From: Opitutia bacterium UBA4654
GTDB lineage: Bacteria > Verrucomicrobiota > Verrucomicrobiia > Opitutales > Intestinicryptomonadaceae
Assembly (NCBI GenBank): GCA_002405555.1
Contig: DHMA01000068.1
Location: forward strand, 1-16,375
Reading direction: 5' to 3'
Length of the DNA stretch: 16,375 nt
Numbering within the stretch: position 1 is the stretch's first letter; each line of letters begins with the position of its first letter. Made by a program: the position numbers and the translations under genes. This document shows positions 7,840 through 15,285 of this stretch, in pieces. The notes under the pieces are model-generated. The model was not told the DNA's origin and did not search any database. It saw only the letters and a list, made by a program, of their open reading frames with translations.

Positions 7840-9104
7840 TATTCGGCGGCCTCCATGACGATTGCCGTGTTCGCGCCGCCGAAACCGCTGCTGAGCGAAA
7901 GCGCGATTTTCGGCGAATCGAATTCCGTCTTGCGCGGAATGTTAAGACCCTCCGCGGCTTCGTCGAGGTTTTCGATGTGCGCCGAGCCGGGTGTGAAGCC
8001 GCGTTTGAGCGCGAGGGCGCAGAACGCCGCCTCCATCACGCCCGCGAGCGAAAGCCCGTGCCCCGTAATCGCCTTCGTGCTGCTGATTCTAAGCTTTTTG
8101 TTTTGCCCGAAAACCGCCTTGACCGCTTTGAGCTCGGCGACGTCGCCCATGGGCGTGGAGGTTGCGTGGGCGTTGATGTAGTCCACATCGTCCGCCGAAA
8201 TTCCCGCGTCGGCAAGGGCGCGGTTTGCGGCGTTTATAACGCCCGTGCCTTCGGGGTGCGGAACGGCGACATTGTAGCCGTCGCTCGCCTGTCCCCAGCC
8301 GCGGATTCTCGCGTAAATCTTCGCGCCGCGGGCTTTGGCGACCTCCTCGTTTTCGAGAAGCATTACCACGCCGCCGCCGCAACCCACGAATCCGTCGCGG
8401 TTTTTGTCGAAGGGTCTCGACGCCGTTTCGGGGTCGCGGTTGGTGCTGAGCGCGCGCATGCCCGCAAAGGGGAGCAATGTGCGGTAGTCGCCGTCTTCGC
8501 CGCCCGCCACGAACATTCTGTCCTGACGGCCGCTTGCGATTTCGTCGTAGGCAAAGCCCGTCGCGTGCGAGCTGCTTGCGCATGCCGACGCAAAGCCGCA
8601 GCTTGCGCCCTTAATGCTGAACGCCGACACGAGGTTGAACGAAAGCGTGCCCACGATTGACGCCACGATTCCCAGCGGGTTCGAGCGCAGAACGCCCTTT
8701 TTGTCGAGCATCTGCATGTTGTGGTAGAGCATGCCCGTAGAGCCTGCGGAGGCGGTGTAAAGCCCCGTCGAGGGGTCGGAAATTTGAGATTCGTCCAAGC
8801 CCGAATCGGCAATGGCCTGCTTCATTGCGCAGTAGGCGTAAAGCCCGTGCGGGGGAAGCGAGCGCAGAACGTCGCGGCGCACGCGGTATTCGGGCGGATA
8901 CGTCCAGTCTTCGGGGTCGGTGCTGTTTGTGTCGAAATGCTTTACCGTTCCGACGCATTTGACGGGAATTTTGTCGTCGGCGAACTGCGGGTAAAGTTCT
9001 ATGCCGTTTTTGAGGTTCACAAGGCTGTCGCAAACCGATTCGATGTCGTTGCCGATGCTTGTGATGAATCCGAGACCTGTGATTACAACGTTGTTTTTCT
9101 TCAT
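7839..9104 (-). CDS. Beta-ketoacyl-ACP synthase, FabB-like
   Basis: A condensing enzyme of the KAS I/II family that elongates acyl-ACP with malonyl-ACP in fatty acid synthesis. At 421 residues it has the usual length, with the thiolase fold N-terminus VVITGLGFITSIG. The catalytic Cys175 sits in SACASSSH, His313 in NAHATSTPMGD, and Lys344 and His349 in STKAITGHG, so the C-H-H set is complete. The 'S-I-G-N-D' start, NAHATSTPMGD and 'G-L-N-I' near the end are closer to FabB than to FabF as I recall them, but a FabF or a specialised secondary-metabolism ketosynthase cannot be excluded. It starts 6 bases after the dehydratase gene stop and overlaps waaA. The pairing with a dehydratase suggests a role in making acyl chains, possibly for lipid A. 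Confidence 0.9.
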   Translation of the reverse strand: MKKNNVVITGLGFITSIGNDIESVCDSLVNLKNGIELYPQFADDKIPVKCVGTVKHFDTNSTDPEDWTYPPEYRVRRDVLRSLPPHGLYAYCAMKQAIADSGLDESQISDPSTGLYTASAGSTGMLYHNMQMLDKKGVLRSNPLGIVASIVGTLSFNLVSAFSIKGASCGFASACASSSHATGFAYDEIASGRQDRMFVAGGEDGDYRTLLPFAGMRALSTNRDPETASRPFDKNRDGFVGCGGGVVMLLENEEVAKARGAKIYARIRGWGQASDGYNVAVPHPEGTGVINAANRALADAGISADDVDYINAHATSTPMGDVAELKAVKAVFGQNKKLRISSTKAITGHGLSLAGVMEAAFCALALKRGFTPGSAHIENLDEAAEGLNIPRKTEFDSPKIALSLSSGFGGANTAIVMEAAE

Positions 9105-9110
9105 GGAATA

Positions 9111-9575
9111 TTAGGAAATGAAATCGAAAGTGAGCGTGAGTTTTTCGCAGAACGACGCCTTCTGACCGCCTACCGACATAGACGCCTCGAAATTCGCAAT
9201 CGGGCGGCGTATGCGCGTGGGCTTTGCGCGGAGTTCGAGGACTTCGTTCGGGCGGCAGATGCGCATGCAGCGCGCGCCGTCGCCGGAAGTGAAAAATATT
9301 TTTTCGGGGTCGGCGGACTTGGGCATGTCGGCAAAAACGCCCTTGATAAGCCCGAACACGCAGAGCTGCCCCATTGCCTCCAACATCAGCGTTCCGGGGA
9401 AGACGGGGTTGTTTTTGAAATGCCCTTTGAAGAAGAATTCGTCGGGTTTGAGGGTGTAGCGTCCCGTAATGACTCCGTCGGCATATTCGGCCTCTTCGAC
9501 GAAGAGGAAAGGCGGCTGTTGGGGCATTGCCGCAAGTATGTCGGAGTGCGAAAAATGTATTGGCGATTCGTTCAT
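9111..9575 (-). CDS. Beta-hydroxyacyl-ACP dehydratase, FabZ-like
   Basis: A hotdog-fold dehydratase of 154 residues that removes water from 3-hydroxyacyl-ACP. The family core is clear: 'P-F-L-F-V-E-E' (22-28), the central 'K-G-H-F' with catalytic His52, 'P-V-F-P-G-T' (57-62) and LMLEAMGQ with Glu66. The His-to-Glu spacing of 14 residues matches FabZ (FabA has Asp there). The 'H-R-Y-P-F' motif before the first strand is replaced by Q-Q-P-P-F, a departure from canonical FabZ. I chose the ATG at 9575 because an AGGGA Shine-Dalgarno site lies 10 bases upstream and the protein then opens with a normal hotdog N-terminus. The in-frame ATG at 9611 would add 12 residues without family support. First gene of the fabZ-fabB-waaA module. 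Confidence 0.88.
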   Translation of the reverse strand: MNESPIHFSHSDILAAMPQQPPFLFVEEAEYADGVITGRYTLKPDEFFFKGHFKNNPVFPGTLMLEAMGQLCVFGLIKGVFADMPKSADPEKIFFTSGDGARCMRICRPNEVLELRAKPTRIRRPIANFEASMSVGGQKASFCEKLTLTFDFIS

Positions 9576-9585
9576 TTTCAAACTT

Positions 9586-9590
9586 TCCCT
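9586..9590 (-). promoter_or_regulatory. Ribosome binding site of the dehydratase gene
   Basis: On the minus strand AGGGA lies 10 bases before the ATG at 9575-9573. It supports this start over the upstream in-frame ATG at 9611. Confidence 0.6.
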
Positions 9591-9781
9591 ATGGCACAAA
9601 AATGCCCGCAAGACAACAATATTTTACAATCGCAAGGCAATAAGGACGCGGCAAAGGCGTTGCCAAGCAAAAAATTCGGCATTCGGGAGGGACGGGCGCG
9701 TTTTTAAAAATCGAAATTCGCAACAGCAAGATTCAAATATATTTACAGAATTAAACCGTTTACAAAAAAAGCGCAATATTT

Positions 9782-9802
9782 GAGTGTACATTCTTCACAC
9801 TC
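9782..9802. promoter_or_regulatory. Inverted repeat, candidate operator
   Basis: GAGTGT (9782-9787) and ACACTC (9797-9802) form perfect arms around a 9-base spacer. The repeat lies just upstream of the best -10-like hexamer for the plus-strand surface protein gene and would overlap its -35 region, a typical place for a dimeric repressor. It is not a CIRCE element, which has different arms. No cognate regulator is evident. Confidence 0.4.
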
Positions 9803-9820
9803 TGCATAGATTATTATAAC
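9791..9820 (+). promoter_or_regulatory. Putative promoter of the PEP-CTERM gene
   Basis: TATAAC at 9815-9820 is a good -10 candidate in an A/T-rich stretch. The -35 is weak: TTCTTC (9791-9796, 18-base spacing) or TTCACA (9794-9799, 15-base spacing). Transcription from about 9827 would leave a leader of about 36 bases. The region 9700-9780 is A/T-rich with poly-A tracts and could act as an UP-like element. Confidence 0.35.
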
Positions 9821-9835
9821 AAGCAACAGGGAAAA

Positions 9836-9845
9836 GTTGCGCAAC
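9836..9845. promoter_or_regulatory. Palindrome in the predicted leader of the PEP-CTERM gene
   Basis: GTTGCGCAAC is a perfect 10-base palindrome, 17 bases before the ATG at 9863. It could be a protein-binding site just downstream of the start of transcription. As a DNA palindrome without a loop it is less likely to be an RNA hairpin. Confidence 0.3.
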
Positions 9846-9862
9846 CTAACCAGGCTATTATT

Positions 9863-11431
9863 ATGAAGAAACTCACAATACCTATGTTAATCGCGCTGGC
9901 GGCGACGGCGACGGCGTATGCCGAACCCGTTAAGGGCGGAGCGTCGGACCGCACGCTGCTCACATCGGGCGACGCAATCGAAATAGACTCGACCGACGGC
10001 AACAAATACACGGCGAGCAACGGCGTTACGGCAGGCTCGCTCACCGAAATAGACGGCTCGACGGGCGGCGTCAACATCGCCGCGTGGGGTTCAAAGTCGG
10101 GCTTGACCGTAGACGCAAATTCGATGGACGCAAAAACCGCAATCAAAGTTTCGTCTTGGGCGCAAAACTACACAACGACGACCATCACGAATTCCGCGTC
10201 GAGCACCGCCGCAATCACGGTGGATTTCGGCGAAAGCCTCACTCTTACCTCGGTTCTCTCCACACAGTCGCAGTACCTCAACTTCGAAAACGTCTACGCA
10301 AAGGTGTTTGCAAAAAACACGACCTTGCAGATACAGGATGGCACTTCCGACATCAACATTGCCGAAGGCGCAAAGGTTGATTGGAGCGGCTCTATCAGGC
10401 TCGGCGAATACTACGGAAAAACCAACAACGCAAACCTCAATGTAAACGGCGAGTTCAACCTCCAAAGATACAACGGCAACAAGAGCCAAATCGACCTGTA
10501 CGACGGCACAAAGCTCACAATCGGCTCGAACGGCGTTCTCAGAACTTCCGACAACACAATCAACATCTACGCAAACGGTTCGCTCACCGTCAACGGACAG
10601 CTTGAAATGCAGGGCGGTAGCACGCTCAACATAGGCGGCACGCTCAATATCGCGAACAAAAACCCGAACAAGAGATTCGTGGCGTACACGATGAACTCGA
10701 TGGGCGGCACTTTCGCGCAGGATACGGCAAACAGCGACGTTGACCTCGGCAACCGCGGGCTCGAAATCAAGCGCACCGCAAAACTTGAAAAGAATACCAC
10801 AACGGGCATGAGCGCAACATGGTACATTGATTCGCGCCTCGACCTCAACGGCGACATCAACGCGAACATCGACCTCACCACGGCAAAGCTCATCGTCAGC
10901 GGCGACTCGCAAATCACGATTTCGGGCGGCGAAAAGAAGTTCGTAATGTGGAATATTTCGAAAGCGTACCTCAACAAGGCGAACGCCATTGTAGACGAAA
11001 GCGGCGAAGGCAACATAACCCTCGTTACCGCGGACAGGGGCGACGGGTTTGAAGCCTACGTTCCCGAACTGCACATCACGGCAAACCAGCAATTCGCGCA
11101 GCTCTGGCTCGGCAACGATTTAAAGATTTTCCTCGACGACAACGACGCAACCCTCGAACTCACGAAAGTGGGCGAAGCAACAATCACGGGCTTTGCGGGC
11201 AAAATCGTGGAAATCTACAACTTTGCCGACAACAGAATCTACGTCGGCACGGACGCCGCCACAAAGGCGCAGCTTTCGAGAATCAAGGCGTACGATTCCG
11301 ACGAAAACCTCGTGAACATCACGGTAAGCGACACCGGCTGGCTCGTTGCGGCAATCCCCGAACCCGCGGAATGGGCGGCGATTTTCGGAGCAATCGCGCT
11401 GGCGCTTGCGGCATACCGCAGACGCAAATAA
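9863..11431 (+). CDS. PEP-CTERM sorting domain surface protein
   Basis: A 522-residue exported protein, the only plus-strand gene here. Residues 1-20 form a signal peptide with likely cleavage at AYA-EP. The long middle is rich in Asn, Thr, Gly and Ser, with short repeating beta-strand units such as 'L-N-V-N-G-E-F-N-L', 'L-T-V-N-G-Q-L-E-M' and 'S-T-L-N-I-G-G-T-L-N-I' (about 190-270). This suggests a right-handed beta-helix, as in autotransporter-like passenger domains. The C-terminus (498-522) has PEP, a hydrophobic helix and the basic tail YRRRK, the tripartite PEP-CTERM signal processed by exosortase. Such proteins are numerous in Verrucomicrobia and are thought to reach the surface or extracellular matrix. 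The exact function is unknown. A start with AGG about 8 bases upstream and a strong terminator make it a single-gene unit. Confidence 0.87.
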   Translation: MKKLTIPMLIALAATATAYAEPVKGGASDRTLLTSGDAIEIDSTDGNKYTASNGVTAGSLTEIDGSTGGVNIAAWGSKSGLTVDANSMDAKTAIKVSSWAQNYTTTTITNSASSTAAITVDFGESLTLTSVLSTQSQYLNFENVYAKVFAKNTTLQIQDGTSDINIAEGAKVDWSGSIRLGEYYGKTNNANLNVNGEFNLQRYNGNKSQIDLYDGTKLTIGSNGVLRTSDNTINIYANGSLTVNGQLEMQGGSTLNIGGTLNIANKNPNKRFVAYTMNSMGGTFAQDTANSDVDLGNRGLEIKRTAKLEKNTTTGMSATWYIDSRLDLNGDINANIDLTTAKLIVSGDSQITISGGEKKFVMWNISKAYLNKANAIVDESGEGNITLVTADRGDGFEAYVPELHITANQQFAQLWLGNDLKIFLDDNDATLELTKVGEATITGFAGKIVEIYNFADNRIYVGTDAATKAQLSRIKAYDSDENLVNITVSDTGWLVAAIPEPAEWAAIFGAIALALAAYRRRK

Positions 11432-11455
11432 ACCTTTGTTTTATTAGCAGGTACG

Positions 11456-11486
11456 GGGCTTCGCGGCAACGCGAAGCCCTTTTTTT
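11456..11486 (+). terminator. Strong rho-independent terminator
   Basis: A perfect 10-bp stem GGGCTTCGCG/CGCGAAGCCC with a GCAA tetraloop is followed by seven T (11480-11486). It sits 25 bases after the stop of the PEP-CTERM gene and ends its message. The gap from here to 11669 shows no gene or clear signal. Confidence 0.95.
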
Positions 11487-11669
11487 GCGCGAATACACCC
11501 GCGCGGAAAGTTCCAACTCATACATTTTCAAGCGGTCAAGGCGCGTGTTCACAAAAGAGACATTCGGGCAAAAGCGCAAAAAGCCCGCCGCAAGTCAGCC
11601 GACGGTCTTTTATTTCTCCTCGCTGTTCCCGCCGCGCGAACCGGCTTTCTTTCCGCCGCGCAAGGGCGC

Positions 11670-11705
11670 AAAAAAACGGGCGCGTGTTTTTATACATGCG
11701 CCCGT
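11670..11705 (-). terminator. Rho-independent terminator after dnaJ
   Basis: On the minus strand an 11-bp stem (11695-11705 with 11676-11686, one G-T wobble) with an eight-base A/T-rich loop runs into a run of seven T (11670-11676). It lies about 20 bases past the dnaJ stop. Together with the plus-strand terminator at 11456-11486 it insulates the convergent transcription units. Confidence 0.9.
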
Positions 11706-11724
11706 TTTGCGGTAAACAGTCTGC

Positions 11725-12879
11725 TTAGAAGAATTTTTTATAGAACGGCTCGGACGACTGTTTCGGGTTGTCGTCGCCGCAGAGTTTTGCGAATTCTTCA
11801 AGCTTTATGCGCTGGGCGTCGGTAAGCTTGGTCGGAACTTCGACGTGGATTCTCACGTACAGGTCGCCCCTGTCGCCGCCGCGGAGGTCGGGCATGCCCA
11901 GCCCCTTCATGCGCAGCGCCGCGTTGGGTTGCGTTCCCGCTGGAATCTTCAAAACCGCCTTGCCCGTGAGCGTTTCAATCTCGACCTGCCCGCCGAGCGC
12001 GGCGAGGGTGAACTTGATTTTAATGTCGGTGTAGAGGTCGTTGCCGTCGCGTTCGAAGCGCGGATTCGGCGAGACGTAAATTACGACGTACAGGTCGCCG
12101 TAGCCGCCGCCGTTGTAGCCCGCGTTGCCCGCGCCCGTTTTGCGGAGTCTCGACCCCGTGTACACGCCCGCGGGAATGTCGATTTTAACTTCGTTGCGCT
12201 CTTTTACGCGCCCCGACCCGCCGCATTTCGGGCACGGATTTTCGATTACCGTTCCCGTGCCGCCGCATTCGGGGCACGGCTGCGAAAAGCGAATCGGCCC
12301 CTGCGCCATTCTGACCTGCCCCGAACCCTTGCATTTGGGGCAGACTTTTCTGCCGCTCGCGCCGTTTTTCGACCCGCTGCCGTTGCAGTCGGGGCACACG
12401 ACCATGCGGTTGTAGCGGATTGTGCGGCTTGCGCCCTTTGCCGCCTCTTCGAGCGAAATTTCGATTTCCGCGCGGATGTCGGAACCGCGTTCGGGTTCGT
12501 CGTAGTCTTGGCGCGACGCCCCGCCGCCTCCGAAGAAGTCGTAGAACGCGGCTCCCCCGCCTCCTCCGCCGCCGAAGACTTCGCGGAAGACGTCGAAGGG
12601 GTCCTGAAAGCCGCCGAAGCCGCCCGCCTGCGAGTACGCCGCCCCGCCGCCCTGCGCGAACGCCGCATGTCCGAACTGGTCGTACTTTGCGCGTTTTTCG
12701 GGGTTCGACAAAATTTCGTAGGCTTCGGAAACCTGTTTGAATTTTTCCTCCGCCGCCTTGTCGCCCGGATTGTGGTCGGGGTGGTATTTTAGCGCGAGCT
12801 TGCGGTATGCCTTTTTAATTTCCTGCTCGGACGCGGTTTTTTCCACGCCCAAAACTTTGTAAAAATCTTCTTCCGCCAT
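11725..12879 (-). CDS. dnaJ: Chaperone protein DnaJ
   Basis: DnaJ (Hsp40) delivers unfolded proteins to DnaK and stimulates its ATPase. The 384-residue product has the full class A layout: J-domain (5-70) with HPD at 33-35, a Gly/Phe-rich linker (about 75-125), four zinc-binding CxxCxGxG repeats (CPDCNGSG, CPKCKGSG, CPECGGTG, CPKCGGSG; 162-223), and the two beta-barrel substrate domains ending near 365. All eight zinc cysteines are present. The Gly run at about 103-109 is notable but normal for the linker. An AGGGAG site (12889-12894), embedded in the end of grpE, lies 9 bases upstream of the ATG. The gene starts 6 bases after grpE stops, so the two are one transcript. dnaK is not in the window. 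Confidence 0.99.
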   Translation of the reverse strand: MAEEDFYKVLGVEKTASEQEIKKAYRKLALKYHPDHNPGDKAAEEKFKQVSEAYEILSNPEKRAKYDQFGHAAFAQGGGAAYSQAGGFGGFQDPFDVFREVFGGGGGGGAAFYDFFGGGGASRQDYDEPERGSDIRAEIEISLEEAAKGASRTIRYNRMVVCPDCNGSGSKNGASGRKVCPKCKGSGQVRMAQGPIRFSQPCPECGGTGTVIENPCPKCGGSGRVKERNEVKIDIPAGVYTGSRLRKTGAGNAGYNGGGYGDLYVVIYVSPNPRFERDGNDLYTDIKIKFTLAALGGQVEIETLTGKAVLKIPAGTQPNAALRMKGLGMPDLRGGDRGDLYVRIHVEVPTKLTDAQRIKLEEFAKLCGDDNPKQSSEPFYKKFF

Positions 12880-12885
12880 AAAAAA

Positions 12886-13470
12886 TTACTCCCTGCCGCT
12901 CGAAACGACAACGCTCGCGGCGCGGAGCAGCCTGCCGTTGAACGTGTAGCCCTTGCGGACAACCTTGATTACGCCGTTTTCGGGGACGTCCGCCGACGGC
13001 TCGTGCGACACGCATTCCGACGTGTTCGGGTCGAACTGCTTGCCCTCCGCCGCGATTTCCTCCACGCCGAAGTTCGCGAAGACTTTTTTAATCTGCGCGC
13101 TCACCATTTCGACGCCAGTGAGAATGTTTTTGGAATCGTCCGAGTTTTTCGCCGCGTCGATTGCCATGTCGAGGTGGTCGATTGACGGCAAAAGCTCTTC
13201 GATGAGCGGTTGGAGGGCGAATTTTGCAAGCTCCTGCTTTTCGCGCTGGACTTTGCGGCGGTATGTGTCCAAGTCGGCTACGGCGCGAAGGTACAAGTCC
13301 CTGTTTTTTGCGGCGTCCGCCTGCGCCCTGTCGAGCTCGCCCACGATGTCCGCCATGTTCATGGACTGTTCCTCCGCCGCCATGTCCTCCGCGGCGCAGG
13401 ATTCGGGGTTCGTCTGTTCGGGCTCTTTCTTTTCAGTGTTTTCGGTTGAAGTGTTTTTTTCTTTTTTCAT
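12886..13470 (-). CDS. grpE: Nucleotide exchange factor GrpE
   Basis: GrpE releases ADP from DnaK and so resets the chaperone cycle. The 194-residue protein has a disordered charged N-terminus (about 1-40, Glu/Lys/Thr-rich), a long dimerising helix (about 40-100, with 'Y-L-R-A-V-A-D-L-D-T-Y-R-R-K'), 'L-L-P-S-I-D-H-L' in the helical bundle, and a C-terminal beta-wing with 'G-Y-T-F-N-G-R-L-L-R-A-A-S-V-V-V'. These are the standard family landmarks. It is followed at 6 bases by dnaJ. A 60-base A/T-rich gap (13471-13530) separates it from cca and could hold its own heat-shock promoter. I see no CIRCE repeat there and no strong Shine-Dalgarno sequence. Confidence 0.97.
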   Translation of the reverse strand: MKKEKNTSTENTEKKEPEQTNPESCAAEDMAAEEQSMNMADIVGELDRAQADAAKNRDLYLRAVADLDTYRRKVQREKQELAKFALQPLIEELLPSIDHLDMAIDAAKNSDDSKNILTGVEMVSAQIKKVFANFGVEEIAAEGKQFDPNTSECVSHEPSADVPENGVIKVVRKGYTFNGRLLRAASVVVSSGRE

Positions 13471-13530
13471 AAAAATTCAAATGGTGTTTATCGTAATTTT
13501 CCGTTCAAACTTAACGCGTTTTCGCCTTTT

Positions 13531-14907
13531 TCAAAGTTTTTTTTCGAGCATGCCGCGCAGCCTTTCCATGCCGCCAGCCAAATCGGAAAATTCGCCGTCG
13601 AGCTGCGCCTCGTACAGGGCGGAGAGTATTTTGCCGAACTCGCGCGACGGCTTCATGCCAAGCTCCTGCAAGTGGCGTCCCATGACTATCGGCTTCGGGA
13701 CGGAATCGCGCACTTCAAGCTCCGCCGCGCGCTCGGAAATCCACTTGCCCTGCGGCGAGTCGTCCTTATATTCGCCCTCCCCGCGCCCGTTGCGGTCGGC
13801 GAAGTCCACGCGCACAAGCCTGTCTATCCGCCCCACTTTCCGCGCAAGGCGGCGAATGGCGGAGTCGCCCGCCTTAACGCGCCACAGGTCGAGAATCGCC
13901 ATGTGCCGTTCGACGAGCGGCACGACCTCCTCCACGAGCGATTTTTCCCGCGTGAGCCGCGCCAGAAATTTGCGCGTTGGCTTCACGCCCAAGATGTCGT
14001 GCCCGTGCGAGTGGATTTTCCCGTCGCCGCCGAATGTCGTGCAAAGCGGTTTGCCCAAGTCGTGGCAGAGAACGGCAAGCCCCACGACCAAGTCCTCCCG
14101 CTCGTCGCCCGTCCGCGCCGAAGCGTACGCGTCGAGCGCAAAGCCCGTGTGCGTGTAGACGTCGCCCTCCGGGTGCCAGTGCGGGTCCTGCGGGCAGCCG
14201 CTCGTTGCGGCGAGTTCGGGAAAATATTTAAGCCAGCCGCAGTCGCGCAGAAAATTCAACCCGAGCGAAATTTTGCGCCCCTTCAAAATCAGTTTTTTCC
14301 ACTCCTCGAAAACGCGCTCAATCGGCAGGTTTTCGAACGGGATTTTCGAGCACAGTTCGACCGTCTCGGACGCAACCTCCATCGAGAACCGCGCCGAAAA
14401 CTGCATCGCCCTCAGCACCCTCAGCGGGTCTTCCGAAAACCTGTCGGAAGTGTGCCGAAGCACCCCCCGACGCAGGTCGGACTCGCCCCCGTAGGGGTCT
14501 ATTATTTTCCCGTCGAGGGGGTCGTACAAAACGGCGTTTATTGTGAAGTCGCGGCGTGCGCAAGCCTCCTCCACCGACAGGTTCGGGTCGCACTCTATGT
14601 CGAACGCCTTGTGCCCCTCTCCCGTTTTGCGCTCGCGGCGCGGAATGCTTACGTCGATGTCGTAGCCTTTCAGAATCCAGACGCCGAAGCTCTTGCCGAC
14701 TTTCTCCACGCGGAATTTCCGCGCGAGCATTTCCTCCAAAATCCGCGGCGGCAATCCGTAGACCTCTATGTCGAAGTCTTTGGGCGTCGCCCCCAATAGG
14801 GCGTCGCGCACGCAGCCGCCGACAAAATACGCCCGACCGCCGAGTTCCCTCGCCGATTCGAATATGAACGCGCAAGCGTCGGCGTATTTCGGAGAAAGTT
14901 TAAGCAT
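13531..14907 (-). CDS. cca: CCA-adding tRNA nucleotidyltransferase with HD domain
   Basis: The product belongs to the class II polymerase-beta superfamily that adds or repairs the tRNA 3' CCA end; some bacterial members are poly(A) polymerases or split A- and CC-adding enzymes. Motifs are GGCVRDALLG (30-39), KDFDIE with the catalytic Asp44 and Asp46 (43-48), RRDFTINAV (118-126), and the 'E-D-P-L-R-V-L-R-A' helix (159-167) that contacts the tRNA/ATP. A C-terminal metal-dependent HD phosphohydrolase domain begins near 'G-D-V-Y-T-H-T' (about 248-254) and includes CHDLGKP (281-287). At 458 residues it is of the HD-containing long type. CCA versus poly(A) activity cannot be settled by eye. The start overlaps the upstream Dabb gene by 8 bases, suggesting coupled translation. 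Confidence 0.92.
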   Translation of the reverse strand: MLKLSPKYADACAFIFESARELGGRAYFVGGCVRDALLGATPKDFDIEVYGLPPRILEEMLARKFRVEKVGKSFGVWILKGYDIDVSIPRRERKTGEGHKAFDIECDPNLSVEEACARRDFTINAVLYDPLDGKIIDPYGGESDLRRGVLRHTSDRFSEDPLRVLRAMQFSARFSMEVASETVELCSKIPFENLPIERVFEEWKKLILKGRKISLGLNFLRDCGWLKYFPELAATSGCPQDPHWHPEGDVYTHTGFALDAYASARTGDEREDLVVGLAVLCHDLGKPLCTTFGGDGKIHSHGHDILGVKPTRKFLARLTREKSLVEEVVPLVERHMAILDLWRVKAGDSAIRRLARKVGRIDRLVRVDFADRNGRGEGEYKDDSPQGKWISERAAELEVRDSVPKPIVMGRHLQELGMKPSREFGKILSALYEAQLDGEFSDLAGGMERLRGMLEKKL

Positions 14908-15199
14908 TTCCGATATCGTAGACCAGCAGTTTTCCGCCTGCGGGTTTCAGATAGTTTTCCACGAAATTTACGTGTATGGGGTGTTCGGCGTAGCGTTTAA
15001 GCCCCGCCGCGCCGTCCTCGAACGACACCACCAGCGCGTAGTCGAAAAAGTCGTCCACCACGGGACGCGCGCTCGGAACGGGCGCGCCGATGTGCATGAA
15101 CTTTACGCCGTCGATTTGTTTGAGCGTTTCAAGCCCTTCGAGTATGAGCGGCGCTTTCGACGCGTCGCGCGTGCGGAATATTACAACATGTGTTAGCAT
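14900..15199 (-). CDS. Dabb (stress-responsive A/B barrel) domain protein
   Basis: A 99-residue single-domain protein starting MLTHVVIFR and with 'F-D-Y-A-L-V-V-S-F-E-D' (about 52-62), 'L-K-R-Y-A-E-H-P-I-H' (about 67-76) and a short C-terminal 'L-L-V-Y-D-I' strand. This is the usual Dabb pattern of a small ferredoxin-like dimeric barrel. Its biochemical role in bacteria is mostly unknown; homologues occur near many kinds of genes. The stop codon overlaps the first codons of cca by 8 bases. An A/T-rich leader with a TTGCGT and a possible -10 (TATAAA or TAAATA) lies upstream at 15200-15240. The identification is good; no function is claimed. Confidence 0.85.
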   Translation of the reverse strand: MLTHVVIFRTRDASKAPLILEGLETLKQIDGVKFMHIGAPVPSARPVVDDFFDYALVVSFEDGAAGLKRYAEHPIHVNFVENYLKPAGGKLLVYDIGNA

Positions 15200-15232
15200 A
15201 GCATTTTATATTTAAGATTGCCTTTTTGTACG

Positions 15233-15270
15233 CAAAACGAGCCGAATCAAAATTTTCGGCCCGCGCGCGG
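15233..15270 (-). terminator. Possible terminator or hairpin after the RodZ-like gene
   Basis: GCCGAA (15241-15246) and TTCGGC (15255-15260) form a 6-bp stem, followed on the minus strand by TCGTTTTG. A perfect palindrome CCGCGCGCGG lies next to it (15261-15270). The T-run is short, so partial read-through into the Dabb gene is possible. Confidence 0.4.
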
Positions 15271-15285
15271 AAATAATTTTCCCCT

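Noticed and set aside
9576..9611. 12-residue extension of the dehydratase
   Set aside because: No family support, and a good Shine-Dalgarno site precedes the inner ATG.
10091..11092. A 333-codon open frame on the minus strand inside the PEP-CTERM gene
   Set aside because: The product is Val/Arg/Cys-rich with no domain, while the plus strand has a signal peptide, a sorting tail and a matching terminator.
13471..13530. CIRCE-type heat-shock operator before grpE
   Set aside because: I looked for the conserved TTAGCACTC/GAGTGCTAA arms and found nothing similar.
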